From JBLNDG01 sp050261415 (GTDB lineage Bacteria; Bacillota; Clostridia; Lutisporales; Lutisporaceae), in contig JBLNDG010000211.1 of NCBI GenBank assembly GCA_050261415.1, forward strand, positions 1 through 15,338: DNA of 15,338 nt. The letters are read 5' to 3'. Of the stretch, positions 7,589-14,354 are shown in pieces (the first letter of the stretch is position 1; every line of letters begins with the position of its first letter). The position numbers and the translations under genes were made by a program. The notes under the pieces are model-generated. The model searched no databases and had not been told where the DNA came from. It saw only the letters and a program-made list of their open reading frames with translations.

Positions 7589-7716
7589 CTATGATAAGTC
7601 AAACCTCTCAAATTCCATATCCAGCAGGTCTACCTGAAGCCAGGCGTTGCGCAGTGATACTTCTCTTCCTACAATTATTTTAACCGCTTCTACTACGCTT
7701 AAGCTTGACAATACTG
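7589..7716 (-). pseudogene. C-terminal remnant of a ThiF/MoeB/HesA-like E1 protein
   Basis: The last roughly 42 codons of this minus-strand frame no longer resemble AOR. They read PAVLSSLSVVEAVKIIVGRE, then LQVDLLDMEFERFDLS and a TAG. This is the pattern seen at the end of ThiF/MoeB/HesA adenylating enzymes: a helix around SLQAxEALKILLG, then FDxxxxEFxxxxL. Such an E1 activates a small sulfur-carrier protein of the MoaD/ThiS type. AOR loci often carry MoaD- and ThiF/HesA-like genes downstream for pterin cofactor work, so a deletion from inside aor to the end of that gene would create this join. The ATP-binding domain and catalytic cysteine are missing. The assignment rests on a short tail, so moderate confidence. 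Confidence 0.6.
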
Positions 7717-8588
7717 CCGGTATAGGCTGGCTCTTTACGGTAGGAATGCGGGTTACACCGAAAGCTTTCCCGGTAAAGTCAGCTCCGTTCCCGATTATTC
7801 GTCCAAGATTGGTTCCATTCTTAACCTCATCAAGAAGTTTTAGGACCCCTTCACCGTCTCCCCATGGTAAAATTCCAGCCTCCATGGCAACCATCATTGT
7901 TCCTGCCATTTCAATGGTATCAATTCCTATTTCATCGCACATATGGTTACTGTCCCATACGGAAGTTCTTGGTAGGCAGTCCTCCTCATTTAATATATTA
8001 ACCAGTACATCGGTACCGTATTTGGAAAGTGCATAACCGCTGACCGGATGGCTTAAAAGCCCCTTGCTAAAAACGTGTGCCGCGTTCTTGAACTTTTCCT
8101 TGTCTTTTATCTCTATGCCTGCCCTATGGTCATAACTCCGGTATTTTCACCGTACCTGCCGGTCAGAGTATGAATTACCTCATAGTTACCTTTGCCCAAA
8201 AGCTCGGCTTCTTCCTTAATCTCTGCTCCATCCTAATGAACGTGAAGGCAGTACCATTTATCTCCTTCGGGAATTCCTTCAACTATCAGAGCCTTAACAC
8301 CCAATTTTGCCAGTCTTTGTGCTGCCGTGCCCCCTGAATTGCTCTCTTTTATGCCTCCCGTCAGTGGACTGTTGACACTTACAGACAACCTCCCCGAGTT
8401 GGCAGCCATTGTGCCCGCAGGAAGCCCCGGTGCAATTTATTTTTACTTTCAGGCAGATGAGCGGTAGGCTCCACTTCTTTTGCTACTATTGCCGAAGTCA
8501 ATCCTCTGCCTCCGAGCATTTTCCATTCTTCAGGCACATCTTCCATTGAAAATAAAAGGTTTGACATATTGACACGATAGATTTTCAA
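7717..8588 (-). pseudogene. Tungsten-type aldehyde:ferredoxin oxidoreductase (AOR) pseudogene, several deletions
   Basis: On the minus strand a TTG at 8588-8586 follows GGAGG at proper spacing and opens KIYRVNMSN, EEWKMLGGRGLTSAIVAKEV and so on, the classic AOR N-terminus that binds the tungstopterin. After KNKL (8433) a few bases are lost and the frame changes to PGLPAGTMAANSGRLSVSV, then TGGIKESNSGGTAAQRLAKLG. A TAG stop follows at 8235-8233. After TGVMTIGQ (about 8121) the frame changes again to GIEIKDKEKFKNAAHVF, with the intervening AOR segment absent. At LPRTS (about 7950) it jumps to CDEIGIDTIEMAG, omitting the region with Fe-S cysteine ligands. It ends at GVTRIPTVKSQPIPA, joined to the E1 tail. 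The normal protein is about 600 aa; under half remains. Intact AORs oxidise aldehydes to acids with ferredoxin. Confidence 0.82.
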
Positions 8589-8744
8589 TTTTATAGCCTC
8601 CATTGTCAATTTAACCAATACAATTAACAATAATTCCTTGTAGAAAAAAATATTGTAAAAACAAGAGGATATATGTCATATAAAGCGAATATTTAAAGAC
8701 ATGAGTTATGCCTAATTACTGTAATATTGTATAGGAGGGCTAAC

Positions 8745-11219
8745 ATGTTCCGATTCAACAAAAATAAGCAGGTCGATTCCAGCAGTATGATAGCTGCAGC
8801 AGCTGAACCCTGTACCGTCAGTGCAAAAGCGGATAATGCCAATATCGCTCAATTGAAGCACAATCAAAGATGCATCGTCGATAGAATAAGCAACAGGATT
8901 GAAGAAACCGGTTATGTTGCCGACAATCTGATTGAAATAACCGACCGTATATCTCAATATGTTGAGATGCAGATGGAGTCCGTCGAAAAAGTCGTTGGTG
9001 AAATAAGCGATTACTCAGCTCTGGCAGAAGAGGTTTTTGCCAGTACGGAAAATGCCAAACAGATTTCTGAGCAGACCATGAATGTGGCAAAGCAGGGAAG
9101 CGCCGCCGTAGACAGCTCTATAAAAGCTATGAACGATATCGAAGCTTCCGTACAGGAATCGAAGCAAATCGTAAATACATTGAGTAATCAGGCTACGAAT
9201 ATCAATATGATGCTAAATGCGATCAAGGAAATAGCAAACAGTACAAATATGCTGTCTCTCAATGCTTCAATCGAGGCAGCCAGAGCCGGTGAAGCCGGAA
9301 AAGGCTTTGCAGTTGTTGCAAATGAAGTGAAGAACCTTGCACAAAAAAGTGTTGAATCGGCAAATATGATCAACAATACCATAAATGAAATCAACCAAAG
9401 CATTGCCAAGACCTTTGATTCCATGAACAACATTATTGTCAAAGTAAAAGAAGGAAATGACATTGCAAATGCCACCATGTCTGTTTTTAATACCATCATA
9501 GAAGCTGTAAAGAACAACAATAATGTGTCGGAAGAGATTAATAAGGCGATTACTAAACAGGCAGGCAGTCTAGAAAACGTGATAAGCTCGACCGGGGATA
9601 TGAGCATAACCTTCACAAAGCTGATGTCCATTGTTGAGCTGGCTTCCTTAAACACTCAGTTCACCAAAACCTCTCTCGATTCGTTAAGCAATGTATCCTC
9701 GGATTTGAAAAGCCTGACATCGCAGCTGCTCGAAAAAGTAGACAGCACGGATTATGCCAATTCCGTTCTAAATACTTATTTGCATCACGGCCCGGAGAAC
9801 AGCGATCCTGCGCTTACCTTTGACTATATCGGGAACCATATTGTTGGTAGCGTACATATGGGACTCCTGACCGCAAACTCAGCCGGACAGATATCTCCCG
9901 GTATCGCAAAAAGCTGGTATATGGAAGAGGACAATAAAACATGGGTTTTCAACCTAAGAAAAGGCATACGATTCCATAATGGTAAGGAAGTTACCTCAAC
10001 TGATGTAGTGTATTCTCTTGAAAGAATCTTAAGCCCCAGCCTCAAATCGCCTAATACATGGGCCTTAGATATGGTGGAAGGCGCCGAAGCTTTTATGAAA
10101 GGCACTTCAAAAGAGTTGTCCGGATTAAAAATCCTTGATAAATACCGAATCAGTATAAAATTATCAGCTCCAAACAGTGGATTTTTACTAAACCTGAGCC
10201 ACAGTGCCGTCTCCATTTTATCGAAGGAGGATCTGGAGAGGGGCAATATTGTAGGATGCGGACCTTACAGGCTTGTTAAAAGTGATCTCTCAGGATGCGC
10301 TCTTGAAGCCCGTGAAGACTTTTTCAGCGGCGAACCCTATGTAAAAAACATAAATGTGGACTATACATGCAAGGATGTAGCTGAAGCCCTGCTGGCCAAC
10401 AAATATGACTTTATAATGGTAGATAACAAGGAAGTACTTAAAAAAGTAAAAGATGCTCCTGGGATATCATTGCAGGTGAGAAGTATTTGCGGAGCTTATT
10501 TCGGCGGTTTCTACATGAACTCCAATTCCCCATACGTCAAAAATAAGGAAGTCCGAAAAGCTATAAACATGGCAATCAATAAAAAGAAAATCATACAGGA
10601 ATTGATAGGGGGCATGGGTGATGCAGCAAAAAGCCCGTTACCGGCCGATATGGTAGATAATTCAAAGCTCTCCGGATATGATTACAATCCGCAAAAAGCC
10701 AGGGAGATTCTCTCAAAGCACGGACTGGACCACAGCAGTGAAAAGCTCAGAATCCTTGCACGCGAAATAAATGATACCAGTGTTTATAACCGGTTGACAG
10801 ATTTCATCATTATTGATTTAAAAGAAATAGGCATTGAATGTACTTTGGAAAGGGTTGCCTATTCAGATTATTTAAAGCCCGAAAACATCAAGCGCTGTGA
10901 TCTGTTTATAAGCCGCTGGATAGGAGATACCACCGATCCCGATAGCTTCCTGCAGTCCTTGTTTAACCCGGCTTATCTGTCTGATTATACAAGATATGAG
11001 AATTCTACAGTACTCAGATTGATGTCCGAAGCAAAAGCAATAATCAATCCGGCAAAGAGATTAAAGAAATATCTTGAGATACAACAACTTATCGTTGATG
11101 ATGCTCCTTGGATTTTCCTGTATCATCCTCACATTGCCTTTGCGAGCAGGAAAAACCTTAAGGGGCTGGCTATAAGCCATCTGGGTTATATTAAATACGA
11201 AGATCTTATAACAGAATAA
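8745..11219 (+). CDS. Cytosolic fusion of MCP signalling domain and family 5 solute-binding domain
   Basis: Protein of 824 aa. AGGAGGG (8733-8739) sits 5 nt before the ATG at 8745, so the extra six codons upstream are rejected. Residues about 60-330 form a long coiled-coil MCP signalling domain. Its conserved kinase-control tip reads EIANSTNMLSLNASIEAARA, followed by GKGFAVVANEVKNLAQ (about 162-200). Residues about 345-824 are a complete SBP_bac_5 module of the OppA/DppA fold, with hallmarks ISPGIAKSW, WVFNLRKGIRFHNGKEVTS and DVVYSLERIL (383-429), GCGPYRLV (504-511) and NKEVRKAINMAINK (600-613). There is no signal peptide, lipobox or membrane helix: the N-terminus MFRFNKNKQVDSSS is polar. It should act in the cytosol, sensing an internal peptide or similar ligand and signalling through CheA/CheW. 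Domain calls are firm; ligand and partner are inference. The gene is monocistronic with its own terminator. Confidence 0.88.
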   Translation: MFRFNKNKQVDSSSMIAAAAEPCTVSAKADNANIAQLKHNQRCIVDRISNRIEETGYVADNLIEITDRISQYVEMQMESVEKVVGEISDYSALAEEVFASTENAKQISEQTMNVAKQGSAAVDSSIKAMNDIEASVQESKQIVNTLSNQATNINMMLNAIKEIANSTNMLSLNASIEAARAGEAGKGFAVVANEVKNLAQKSVESANMINNTINEINQSIAKTFDSMNNIIVKVKEGNDIANATMSVFNTIIEAVKNNNNVSEEINKAITKQAGSLENVISSTGDMSITFTKLMSIVELASLNTQFTKTSLDSLSNVSSDLKSLTSQLLEKVDSTDYANSVLNTYLHHGPENSDPALTFDYIGNHIVGSVHMGLLTANSAGQISPGIAKSWYMEEDNKTWVFNLRKGIRFHNGKEVTSTDVVYSLERILSPSLKSPNTWALDMVEGAEAFMKGTSKELSGLKILDKYRISIKLSAPNSGFLLNLSHSAVSILSKEDLERGNIVGCGPYRLVKSDLSGCALEAREDFFSGEPYVKNINVDYTCKDVAEALLANKYDFIMVDNKEVLKKVKDAPGISLQVRSICGAYFGGFYMNSNSPYVKNKEVRKAINMAINKKKIIQELIGGMGDAAKSPLPADMVDNSKLSGYDYNPQKAREILSKHGLDHSSEKLRILAREINDTSVYNRLTDFIIIDLKEIGIECTLERVAYSDYLKPENIKRCDLFISRWIGDTTDPDSFLQSLFNPAYLSDYTRYENSTVLRLMSEAKAIINPAKRLKKYLEIQQLIVDDAPWIFLYHPHIAFASRKNLKGLAISHLGYIKYEDLITE

Positions 11220-11238
11220 CAAATTTCATAATACAAAT

Positions 11239-11286
11239 AAAAGGCCGGCTCAAATTAGAATAGGTTCTAGTTCGAACCGGCCTTTT
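11239..11286 (+). terminator. Intrinsic terminator after the MCP/solute-binding fusion
   Basis: AAAAGGCCGG (11239-11248) pairs perfectly with CCGGCCTTTT (11277-11286). A small inner hairpin, TAGAA with TTCTA (11256-11269), lies in the loop. The stem ends in TTTT, 20 bases after the stop codon. Confidence 0.85.
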
Positions 11287-11369
11287 CCATTTATCGTGAT
11301 ATAAGTATTTACCAAATTACTTGATGAAATATAGGAAGATATATAGTTTCGTTTCCTGTAAAATAGGCT

Positions 11370-11375
11370 TATAAT
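11370..11375 (+). promoter_or_regulatory. -10 box candidate for the CCG-protein/adaA operon
   Basis: A perfect TATAAT lies 24 bases before the start of the Fe-S protein and just upstream of its ribosome binding site. No good -35 hexamer is found at 16-18 bp (TTTCGT at 17). The promoter may need an activator, which would suit control by AdaA, but that is inference. Confidence 0.4.
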
Positions 11376-11399
11376 AGAGCTATTATTGGAGGGATTGTA

Positions 11400-12053
11400 A
11401 TGAAACAAGTCTATGCACCAGGATGTGCATTAATGATTTATAAGCCGGAGCTTGCTAAAAAAGTATCAGAGTTTTTGAATAAGAATTTAGGCAATATTCC
11501 TTTACACCATATTTGCTGCAGACATGAACCTAATCTTGAAAGCGGCACACAGGTAATCAACACCTGCCCAGGATGCGACAGACGGTACAGAGAGATTTAT
11601 GACGGCATATCTACTATATCACTTTGGGAGATTTTAGCCGAATGCAATACATTTCCGTTTCCAAACTATAATGGTATGAAAGTGTCCATACATGATGCTT
11701 GTCCCACACGCACCGAAGAAAGGGTACACTCTGCAATAAGAAAACTTCTTGGAAGGATGAATATAGAAATTATCGAACCCCAAAATACTCGCACTAAGGC
11801 AATATGCTGTGGGGACAGTTCTTATGGCATCTTACCTGTAGAACTTGTCAAGGAGCAAATGAAAAAACGCGCGGATGAAATTCCTTGTGACAATGTAGTG
11901 GTCTACTGTATTTCATGTATCAAAGCAATGTATATCGGAGGTAAAAAGCCACAGTACATTGTAGACCTATTATTTGGAGAGAAAACTGGTATTGGTACAT
12001 ATGAACCTGAGGCATGGCACGATGAATTGCAAAAATTCATAGATGCGCATTGA
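11400..12053 (+). CDS. CCG-domain (HdrB-like) iron-sulfur protein
   Basis: Protein of 217 aa with two cysteine-rich CCG-type motifs, as in heterodisulfide reductase subunit B, where they hold noncubane [4Fe-4S] clusters. Motif 1 is Cys9, Cys39-Cys40, Cys56 and Cys59 (CPGC), with Arg where the usual Gly follows the double cysteine. Motif 2 is Cys101, Cys136-Cys137-Gly, Cys170 and Cys173 (CISC). All ligands of both motifs are present. It should be a soluble redox protein that reduces or cleaves a thiol or disulfide substrate, or passes electrons to a partner. The substrate is unknown. GGAGGG (11388-11393) precedes the ATG by 6 nt. The next gene begins 13 bases after its stop, so it is co-transcribed with the AdaA-like repair protein. 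No HdrA or HdrC gene is near. Confidence 0.82.
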   Translation: MKQVYAPGCALMIYKPELAKKVSEFLNKNLGNIPLHHICCRHEPNLESGTQVINTCPGCDRRYREIYDGISTISLWEILAECNTFPFPNYNGMKVSIHDACPTRTEERVHSAIRKLLGRMNIEIIEPQNTRTKAICCGDSSYGILPVELVKEQMKKRADEIPCDNVVVYCISCIKAMYIGGKKPQYIVDLLFGEKTGIGTYEPEAWHDELQKFIDAH

Positions 12054-12066
12054 TAAGGAGAAAACT

Positions 12067-12639
12067 ATGAAAGAGCCTGGCAGAATTTCAGATAATGAGA
12101 AATGGCAAGCCGTTATAAGATGCGACAAGAGTTATGACGGTAAGTTTTTCTATTCAGTAAAGACAACAGGGATTTTTTGCAGACCATCATGCAAGTCAAA
12201 GACCCCTGTACGAAGCAATGTAGCCTTTTTTGATAATGCAGCAAAGGCAATAGAGAGCGGGTTTCGCCCATGCAAAAGATGTTGCCCGGACAAAATAAGC
12301 TTTGAGCCTGATTTAGAGCTTATAAAAAAAGCCATAGATATATTTGACGCAGCTTATAATAGGCAAATTGATTTAAGCCATGTTTCAAGACAACTTGGGG
12401 TTAGTGCAAACCACTTGATAAGACTTTTTAAACAGCATAGAAGCCTCACTCCTACAAGGTATATTGCCAAAATAAGAGTAGATAAAGCAGAAGAACTGCT
12501 AAAGCAAAGTGATATGGATGTTCTTGAGATTGCTTATGAGGTGGGCTTTAAAAGTTTATCCAACTTTTATAAATGTTTTAAAGAGCAAACCGGACATACG
12601 CCAAATGAGAGTAGAACTAAGCACCAGGCACCGGAGTAG
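12067..12639 (+). CDS. adaA: AdaA-type DNA methylphosphotriester repair protein and AraC-family activator
   Basis: Protein of 190 aa. The ATG at 12067 follows AAGGAG (12055-12060) at 6 nt; the frame also extends back to 12043 inside the preceding gene, which is rejected. Residues 1-80 are the Ada metal-binding domain. Zinc ligands fall at Cys38, Cys42, Cys69 and Cys72, the same numbering as in E. coli Ada, within FCRPSC and CKRC. Cys38 is the residue that irreversibly takes a methyl group from a DNA phosphotriester. Residues about 84-185 are an AraC-type double helix-turn-helix (LSHVSRQLGVSANHLIRLFK and VLEIAYEVGFKSLSNFYKCF). Methylation would turn it into an activator of alkylation-repair genes. 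The methyltransferase domain (AdaB/Ogt) is absent and not encoded next door. The operon partner is the CCG protein instead. Confidence 0.92.
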   Translation: MKEPGRISDNEKWQAVIRCDKSYDGKFFYSVKTTGIFCRPSCKSKTPVRSNVAFFDNAAKAIESGFRPCKRCCPDKISFEPDLELIKKAIDIFDAAYNRQIDLSHVSRQLGVSANHLIRLFKQHRSLTPTRYIAKIRVDKAEELLKQSDMDVLEIAYEVGFKSLSNFYKCFKEQTGHTPNESRTKHQAPE

Positions 12640-12652
12640 TAAAAAAACAAAC

Positions 12653-12683
12653 AAGCCAGTAATCATTGAGATTACCGGCTTTT
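12653..12683 (+). terminator. Intrinsic terminator of the CCG-protein/adaA operon
   Basis: AAGCCAGTAATC (12653-12664) pairs with GATTACCGGCTT (12670-12681), with one A-C mismatch and a 5-nt loop. The stem runs into TTTT, 13 bases after the adaA stop. Confidence 0.82.
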
Positions 12684-12695
12684 AATATTCATTCA

Positions 12696-12742
12696 TGGTC
12701 TGGGTGACAGAAGTTGAACCTGCAACCTCTTGAACCCCATTC
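12696..12742 (-). other. tRNA-Pro(GGG) 3'-half remnant, probable integrase attachment site
   Basis: Read on the minus strand this is the 3' half of a tRNA. U33 and anticodon GGG with G37 come first, then the 3' anticodon stem TCAAG and a 5-nt variable loop AGGTT. The T-arm is GCAGG-TTCAACT-TCTGT (12707-12723), followed by acceptor strand CACCCAG, discriminator A and CCA (12698-12696). The match ends at the anticodon loop: the 5' stem, D-arm and 5' acceptor strand are missing. Such 3'-half copies are what tRNA-targeting tyrosine integrases leave at the far end of an element, and a broken tyrosine integrase lies 1.6 kb away facing this site. It is not a functional tRNA gene. Confidence 0.7.
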
Positions 12743-12870
12743 GCTTTATGTAAACTATACAAGTTTTATGCATATAAGTTTTCCTTAACGTACACCCTTG
12801 CAAATACTGGCTTTTGACAAGATTATATAGTTTTAGCCTGTATGATTAAGAAACCTATATCGTAAAACCC

Positions 12871-12888
12871 GGTAGCAAAATGGTAGCA
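12871..12888. repeat. Direct repeats GGTAGCA, 11 bp apart
   Basis: GGTAGCA occurs at 12871-12877 and 12882-12888, in phase by about one helical turn. Repeats of this kind between an attachment site and an integrase gene are often arm-type binding sites for the integrase. Here they lie about 130 bp from the tRNA remnant. The arm-site role is inference. Confidence 0.45.
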
Positions 12889-12913
12889 GATACTGCAGTT
12901 TCCTTATTATATA

Positions 12914-12938
12914 TTAAGTTATTCATTGAATAATTTAA
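12914..12938. promoter_or_regulatory. 25-bp quasi-palindrome upstream of the DUF3231 gene (possible operator)
   Basis: TTAAGTTATTCA and TGAATAATTTAA are reverse complements at 11 of 12 positions around a central T. The site lies about 50 bp before the start codon, where a promoter would be expected, so a dimeric repressor or activator could bind here. The DNA is very AT-rich, so a chance palindrome is possible. Confidence 0.4.
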
Positions 12939-12986
12939 TGTATTGTAGAAAATAATACAAATGATAAATATAGCAGGAGGGATATA

Positions 12987-13991
12987 ATGTCAAATCAATC
13001 GCCGATTAAGCTTAGTTCAACAGAGATCAGCAGTCTATGGTTGACTTATTACAATGACAGCTTAGCAACCAAAATGCTGAAATATTTTAAAAATAACGTA
13101 ACTGATGAGGAAGTCCGATCTCAATTAGAAACTGCATATAATATTTCTGATAAACATATAAAATTCATCGAACAAGCATTTAGAAATGGTGGATTAACAA
13201 TACCTGTTGGTTTCTCTGAACGAGATGTAAATGAAAATGCTCCCAGACTTTTTAGAGATGTTTATTATCTATATTATTTAAACAATATTGCACTATATGG
13301 GATGACAAATTTTAATTTATATCTCTATCGTACTGCTCGAACTGATGTACGAAAATTCTTCTCGGAAGGTGCAATTGAGATGACCCAATTCTACTATAAC
13401 CTTTCGGACCTCATGCTAAATAAAGGTGTATTTTTAAGGGCTCCTATAGTAGAAGTTGCAAAAGAAATTGATTTTGTCAATAAGAAGGATTTCTTTGCCG
13501 GAATATTTACTGAACCAAGATCACTATTACTTATGGAAATTTCCAACATATATGCAAATATACTTACGTGCTTAACTGGTCGTACATTAATTCAAGGATT
13601 TTCACAAGTAACAGACTCTAATAAAATTAAAAAATTTCTGTATGACGGTAAAGAAATGCTTGACAGGCATGTAAACTTTTTTGCCGGTCTTTTAGAAGCA
13701 GAAGATATTCCAGTTCCTGCGATGTCGGATACATTTTTAACAGATTCTACACAAGCTCCCTTTACGGATAAACTCATGCTGTATCATGCTACTGTTTTAA
13801 ACATAATACACATTCGTAACTTTTCAGATGCAATAGCCACCTCAATGAGAAAAGACATAACCGTTGGGTTTACACGACTGCTGGGAGAAATCAGTAGATT
13901 CGCATCAGAAGGTGTTGGGATCATGGTTAAAAATGGCTGGATGGAGCAGCCGCCACAAGCAGTAAATCAAAGGGAGCTGGTTGGAGTATAA
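12987..13991 (+). CDS. DUF3231 family protein
   Basis: Protein of 334 aa; AGGAGGG (12975-12981) precedes the ATG by 5 nt. I recognise it as the DUF3231 family of bacilli and clostridia. It has two related all-helical halves (about 10-165 and 170-325), each with the alternating acidic and aromatic helices of a ferritin-like four-helix bundle, and ends with the characteristic GIMVKNGWMEQPPQA. Paired features of the two halves include ISSLWLTYYND versus LLLMEISNIYAN near their starts, and IPVGFSERDVN (about 72-82) versus IPVPAMSD (about 243-250). There are no membrane segments or signal peptide. The biochemical function is unknown; sporulation-related roles have been suggested for similar helical proteins, but nothing here shows that. 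It sits between the tRNA-Pro remnant and the integrase, so it is probably cargo of the former element. A terminator follows at 14102. Confidence 0.85.
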   Translation: MSNQSPIKLSSTEISSLWLTYYNDSLATKMLKYFKNNVTDEEVRSQLETAYNISDKHIKFIEQAFRNGGLTIPVGFSERDVNENAPRLFRDVYYLYYLNNIALYGMTNFNLYLYRTARTDVRKFFSEGAIEMTQFYYNLSDLMLNKGVFLRAPIVEVAKEIDFVNKKDFFAGIFTEPRSLLLMEISNIYANILTCLTGRTLIQGFSQVTDSNKIKKFLYDGKEMLDRHVNFFAGLLEAEDIPVPAMSDTFLTDSTQAPFTDKLMLYHATVLNIIHIRNFSDAIATSMRKDITVGFTRLLGEISRFASEGVGIMVKNGWMEQPPQAVNQRELVGV

Positions 13992-14101
13992 TTTATATAT
14001 ATCTAAATAATGTTTAGAGATTAATGGCATTTTATAATTGAGTGCCTTTACTATGCTTATTTTCTTGTTACCTATCATCATTCATCTCAAAAAAATAAGT
14101 T

Positions 14102-14140
14102 GGCACCTGTAGGAAACAGCTTTCCTATAGGTGCCTGTAG
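14102..14140 (+). terminator. Intrinsic terminator after the DUF3231 gene
   Basis: GGCACCTGTAGGAAA (14102-14116) pairs with TTTCCTATAGGTGCC (14121-14135) through 15 bp with one GT pair and a CAGC tetraloop. A weak tract with TTTT follows at 14141-14144. It is 110 bases after the stop codon and is the only strong hairpin there. Confidence 0.72.
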
Positions 14141-14158
14141 TTTTGTAATTCTATTTAT

Positions 14159-14272
14159 TTACGCCATGTTACTTCGTCTTATGTTCCGGTTTACAGGGCC
14201 GTAATTAATATCATGAGGTATTCCCATTCTTTGAGCTGCTAGGCCTACAACAGCACAGAAAACATCTCGCAT
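14159..14272 (-). pseudogene. Short unrecognised open frame, possibly a gene tail
   Basis: The minus strand encodes 37 residues from ATG 14272 to TAA 14159, with text such as GLAAQRMGIPHDINYGPVNR. The frame extends about 8 codons further upstream to a stop. It has no ribosome binding site and I do not recognise it. Its composition looks protein-like, so it may be the degraded tail of a gene of the mobile element, but it could be chance. Confidence 0.25.
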
Positions 14273-14324
14273 AAGGCATAATTTGCCAAAGCAGTTTTCT
14301 TAAAACTTAAGCAGCATCAGCTTA

Positions 14325-14354
14325 GGAATTCTTAGAGCTTATTCTAAGAATTCT
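14325..14354. repeat. Inverted repeat at the 3' end of the integrase remnant
   Basis: GAATTCTTAGA (14326-14336) is perfectly complementary to TCTAAGAATTC (14343-14353), with a 6-nt loop. It overlaps the integrase stop codon. A hairpin here could end minus-strand transcription, but no T-run follows in that direction. Confidence 0.55.

Larger units (their letters stand above)
12640..12986. other. Gene-free region: terminator, attachment-site remnant, arm-like repeats, palindrome
   Basis: No protein gene is seen here. In order it holds the adaA terminator, a tRNA-Pro 3'-half remnant, the paired GGTAGCA repeats and a 25-bp quasi-palindrome before the DUF3231 gene. Base composition turns clearly more AT-rich from here onward. 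This and the tRNA remnant suggest the boundary of an integrated element. Confidence 0.65.
13992..14338. other. Gene-poor region between DUF3231 gene and integrase remnant
   Basis: The stretch contains the DUF3231 terminator (14102-14135). It also has a short minus-strand open frame at 14159-14272 and the left arm of the inverted repeat at the end of the integrase remnant. Nothing else is recognisable. Confidence 0.5.

Noticed and set aside
7647..8036. 129-aa plus-strand open frame in the AOR region
   Set aside because: It is antisense to clear AOR and E1-like coding text and has no supporting features.
8694..8716. Possible sigma-28 (motility) promoter before the MCP fusion, TAAA followed by GCCTAATT
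   Set aside because: The spacing is 12 rather than about 15 bases and the -10 element differs from GCCGATAA, so the match is too poor.
9188..9655. 155-aa minus-strand open frame inside the MCP domain
   Set aside because: It is the hydrophobic-looking antisense shadow of the coiled-coil coding region.
12696..12742. Functional tRNA gene
   Set aside because: Only the 3' half matches; the D-arm, 5' acceptor strand and 5' anticodon stem are absent.
12814..12846. TTGACA with TATGAT as a promoter for the DUF3231 gene
   Set aside because: Both boxes look good but they are 21 bp apart, too long for an ordinary sigma-A promoter.
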